This document shows, piece after piece, positions 63,018-64,000 of a stretch of 64,000 bases of DNA. Origin of the DNA: Aeromicrobium camelliae (GTDB taxonomy: Bacteria > Actinomycetota > Actinomycetes > Propionibacteriales > Nocardioidaceae); assembly GCF_003850045.1 (NCBI RefSeq), contig NZ_RQJX01000006.1, positions 84,988 to 148,987 on the forward strand, written 5' to 3'. The position numbers and the translations under genes are program-made. The notes beneath the pieces are model-generated. The model did no database searches and was not told the origin of the DNA. It worked only from the letters and a program-made list of their open reading frames with translations. Position 1 is the stretch's first letter. Each line of letters opens with the position of its first letter.

Positions 63018-63044
63018 GGTCTCGATACAACCTCCTACTCGACC
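63018..63044 (-). repeat. GGTCTCGATA…TACTCGACC repeat, copy B
   Basis: A shorter copy in the opposite orientation to copy A, with GGTCTCGATA, a short core (CAACCTCC) and TACTCGACC. It lies 84 bp beyond the right IS end, in a gap with no gene. Confidence 0.6.
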
Positions 63045-63089
63045 GCCCATGCGGGTACGTCATCGAGTAGGGCAAGCAGCGAGCTTGTA

Positions 63090-63166
63090 GGTGGTCGAGT
63101 AGCGACGAGCTCTGCGAGCCGTGATGGAGCCGTGGCACAAGGGGCGTAGCCGCGACGGAGCGAGAC
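63090..63166 (+). repeat. GGTGGTCGAGTAG…GAGACC repeat, copy C
   Basis: Begins with the same 13-nt end GGTGGTCGAGTAG, then CGACGAGCTCTGCGAGC and a longer unrelated core, ending GAGCGAGACC at about 63166. It is a variant with an expanded middle. Confidence 0.5.
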
Positions 63167-63181
63167 CAGTTGACGTGATGT

Positions 63182-63223
63182 GGTCTCGATACGGCCCTCG
63201 TTCCTCGGGCCTACTCGACCACC
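63182..63223 (-). repeat. GGTGGTCGAGTAG…TATCGAGACC repeat, copy D
   Basis: Inverted copy of A, with the same core CGAGGAACGAGGG. It ends 59 bp before the DUF222/HNH gene. Copies A and D are in opposite orientation and flank the IS. Confidence 0.7.
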
Positions 63224-63282
63224 CAGTCAGGCGCTGTGCACAAGGGACGAAAAGTGTCGGTGGTCTTCTCTAGATTAGGAAC

Positions 63283-64000
63283 ATGATCGAGAGCACTCCC
63301 GACGCGCAGGTGGCCTTCATGGCCGAACTGCGGCGCGAGAGTGCTCAGCTGGACTACCGACGCTGGGCCGCGATGCTCCAGGTTCTCGATACCGAACGCG
63401 TTCGGATCGAGCGGGAGGTGGAGCCGCAGCAGCAGGACCTCGCGCTCGCGGCCGTCCGTTCGGTGATCGCGCAGGCGAACGGCTGGTCTGAGCACCAGGT
63501 CGCAGGTCGGATTCACGAAGCCGAGACCGCGCGTGACGACCTGCCAACCGTCTGGAAGGCGTTCAGTACGGGCAAGATCGACGCCGCGCGAATGTCGGTG
63601 ATCGCGAACGGCGCGTGGAAGCTCACGAAGCAGCGCTTCATCGAGCGGCTTGACGCACGATCGGTCGCCTACGCCGCCACGCACACCGTCGCTGAGCTGC
63701 GCCGATGGGTCAAGCGGTTCATCGCACGCCACGAACCCGACGAAGTCGAGAAACGCTACGAAGACATCGTCACCGAACGGTCGGTCACGATTCATCATCA
63801 TGAGGACGGCACCGGCGACCTCTTCGCGGAGAACCTCCCGTCCTATGTCCTCGCGGGGATCGATCAGCGACTCGACCACGCAGCGAAGTCACTCAGTGAG
63901 GACGACCGGACCCTGCACCAGCGCCGCGCCGACCTGCTCGTCGACGCGCTCGACCACATCGACCCCGACAACGAACCCGCCCGCACCCCGAACCTCGCGA
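63283..64000 (+). CDS. DUF222/HNH (13E12-like) protein, 3' end outside the window
   Basis: The first 239 residues of a DUF222-type protein, seen in repeated copies in many actinobacteria (REP13E12 family), usually with a C-terminal HNH nuclease domain that would lie beyond the window. Visible parts are the DUF222 helices (YRRWAAMLQVLDTERVRIEREV, AVRSVIAQANGWSEHQVAGRIHEAETARDDLP, VWKAFSTGKIDAARMSVI) and RRADLLVDALDHI near the edge. ATG at 63283 has AGGA 4 nt upstream and a TAGATT just before it. Nuclease activity and role are inferred from the family; no HNH residues are seen yet. Confidence 0.85.
   Translation, partial: MIESTPDAQVAFMAELRRESAQLDYRRWAAMLQVLDTERVRIEREVEPQQQDLALAAVRSVIAQANGWSEHQVAGRIHEAETARDDLPTVWKAFSTGKIDAARMSVIANGAWKLTKQRFIERLDARSVAYAATHTVAELRRWVKRFIARHEPDEVEKRYEDIVTERSVTIHHHEDGTGDLFAENLPSYVLAGIDQRLDHAAKSLSEDDRTLHQRRADLLVDALDHIDPDNEPARTPNLA

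Noticed and set aside
63211..63879. A minus-strand open frame of 222 codons
   Set aside because: It overlaps the DUF222 gene, whose plus-strand translation has the family helices; the minus frame also runs into the repeat copy.

Overview
The window is GC-rich chromosomal DNA from an actinobacterium. The gene orders rpsA–coaE, pgsA–cinA–clgR–DUF3046–recA–recX, ftsK–rnj–dapA and gluABCD beside miaB are typical of high-GC Gram-positives. GTG starts are frequent and the single tRNA gene does not encode CCA. The content fits Nocardioidaceae (Aeromicrobium/Nocardioides-like), but that assignment is inferred from gene content and was not tested by a search.

Layout. 1–9.4 kb: the 5' part of the principal sigma factor gene, a GCS2-type ligase, a DUF4192 protein, dinB, an oligopeptidase B, a SigB-like sigma factor, coaE and a secreted SH3/M15-like protein. 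9.5–20 kb: rpsA, an M18 aminopeptidase, a surface protein with 21-bp-periodic heptad repeats and its small membrane partner, a MOP-type flippase, polA and a GNAT enzyme. 20.2–26.7 kb: a branched-chain amino acid ABC transporter (livHMGF) with convergently placed livK, then the ANTAR antiterminator pdtaR. 26.7–36.3 kb: tRNA-Leu(CAA), an intergenic region with two long hairpins, pyk, gltBD and miaB. 36.6–39.9 kb: the glutamate-type transporter gluABCD with an internal attenuator hairpin. 39.9–49.8 kb: DUF4442, recX/recA with a LexA box, DUF3046, clgR, cinA, pgsA, ftsK, a CbiX-like protein, rnj and dapA.

The accessory highlight is 49.8–58.4 kb, a nine-gene, almost fully start/stop-overlapping operon on the minus strand. 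It matches the poorly understood Escherichia coli yhfSTUVWXYZ set: an HTH regulator (YhfZ type), a PRD protein, a DUF2620 protein, an 11–12-TM membrane protein (YhfT type), a phosphotriesterase homology protein, two PLP enzymes and a phosphopentomutase-like enzyme. Here a two-domain SIS sugar isomerase/deglycase-like protein is added as the last gene. A nested AT-rich palindrome lies just upstream of the regulator. I infer uptake and breakdown of an amino-acid/sugar-phosphate type compound; the substrate is unknown.

58.4–64 kb: a thioesterase, a DUF2306 membrane protein with a MarR regulator, the dfrA–thyA pair, then a mobile/repeat patch. That patch holds a complete IS3-family element (about 1.28 kb, imperfect terminal inverted repeats, orfA/orfB joined by a CCCAAAA slippery heptamer), at least four copies of a GGTGGTCGAGTAG…TATCGAGACC intergenic repeat in both orientations, and the start of a DUF222/HNH (13E12-like) gene that runs off the window.
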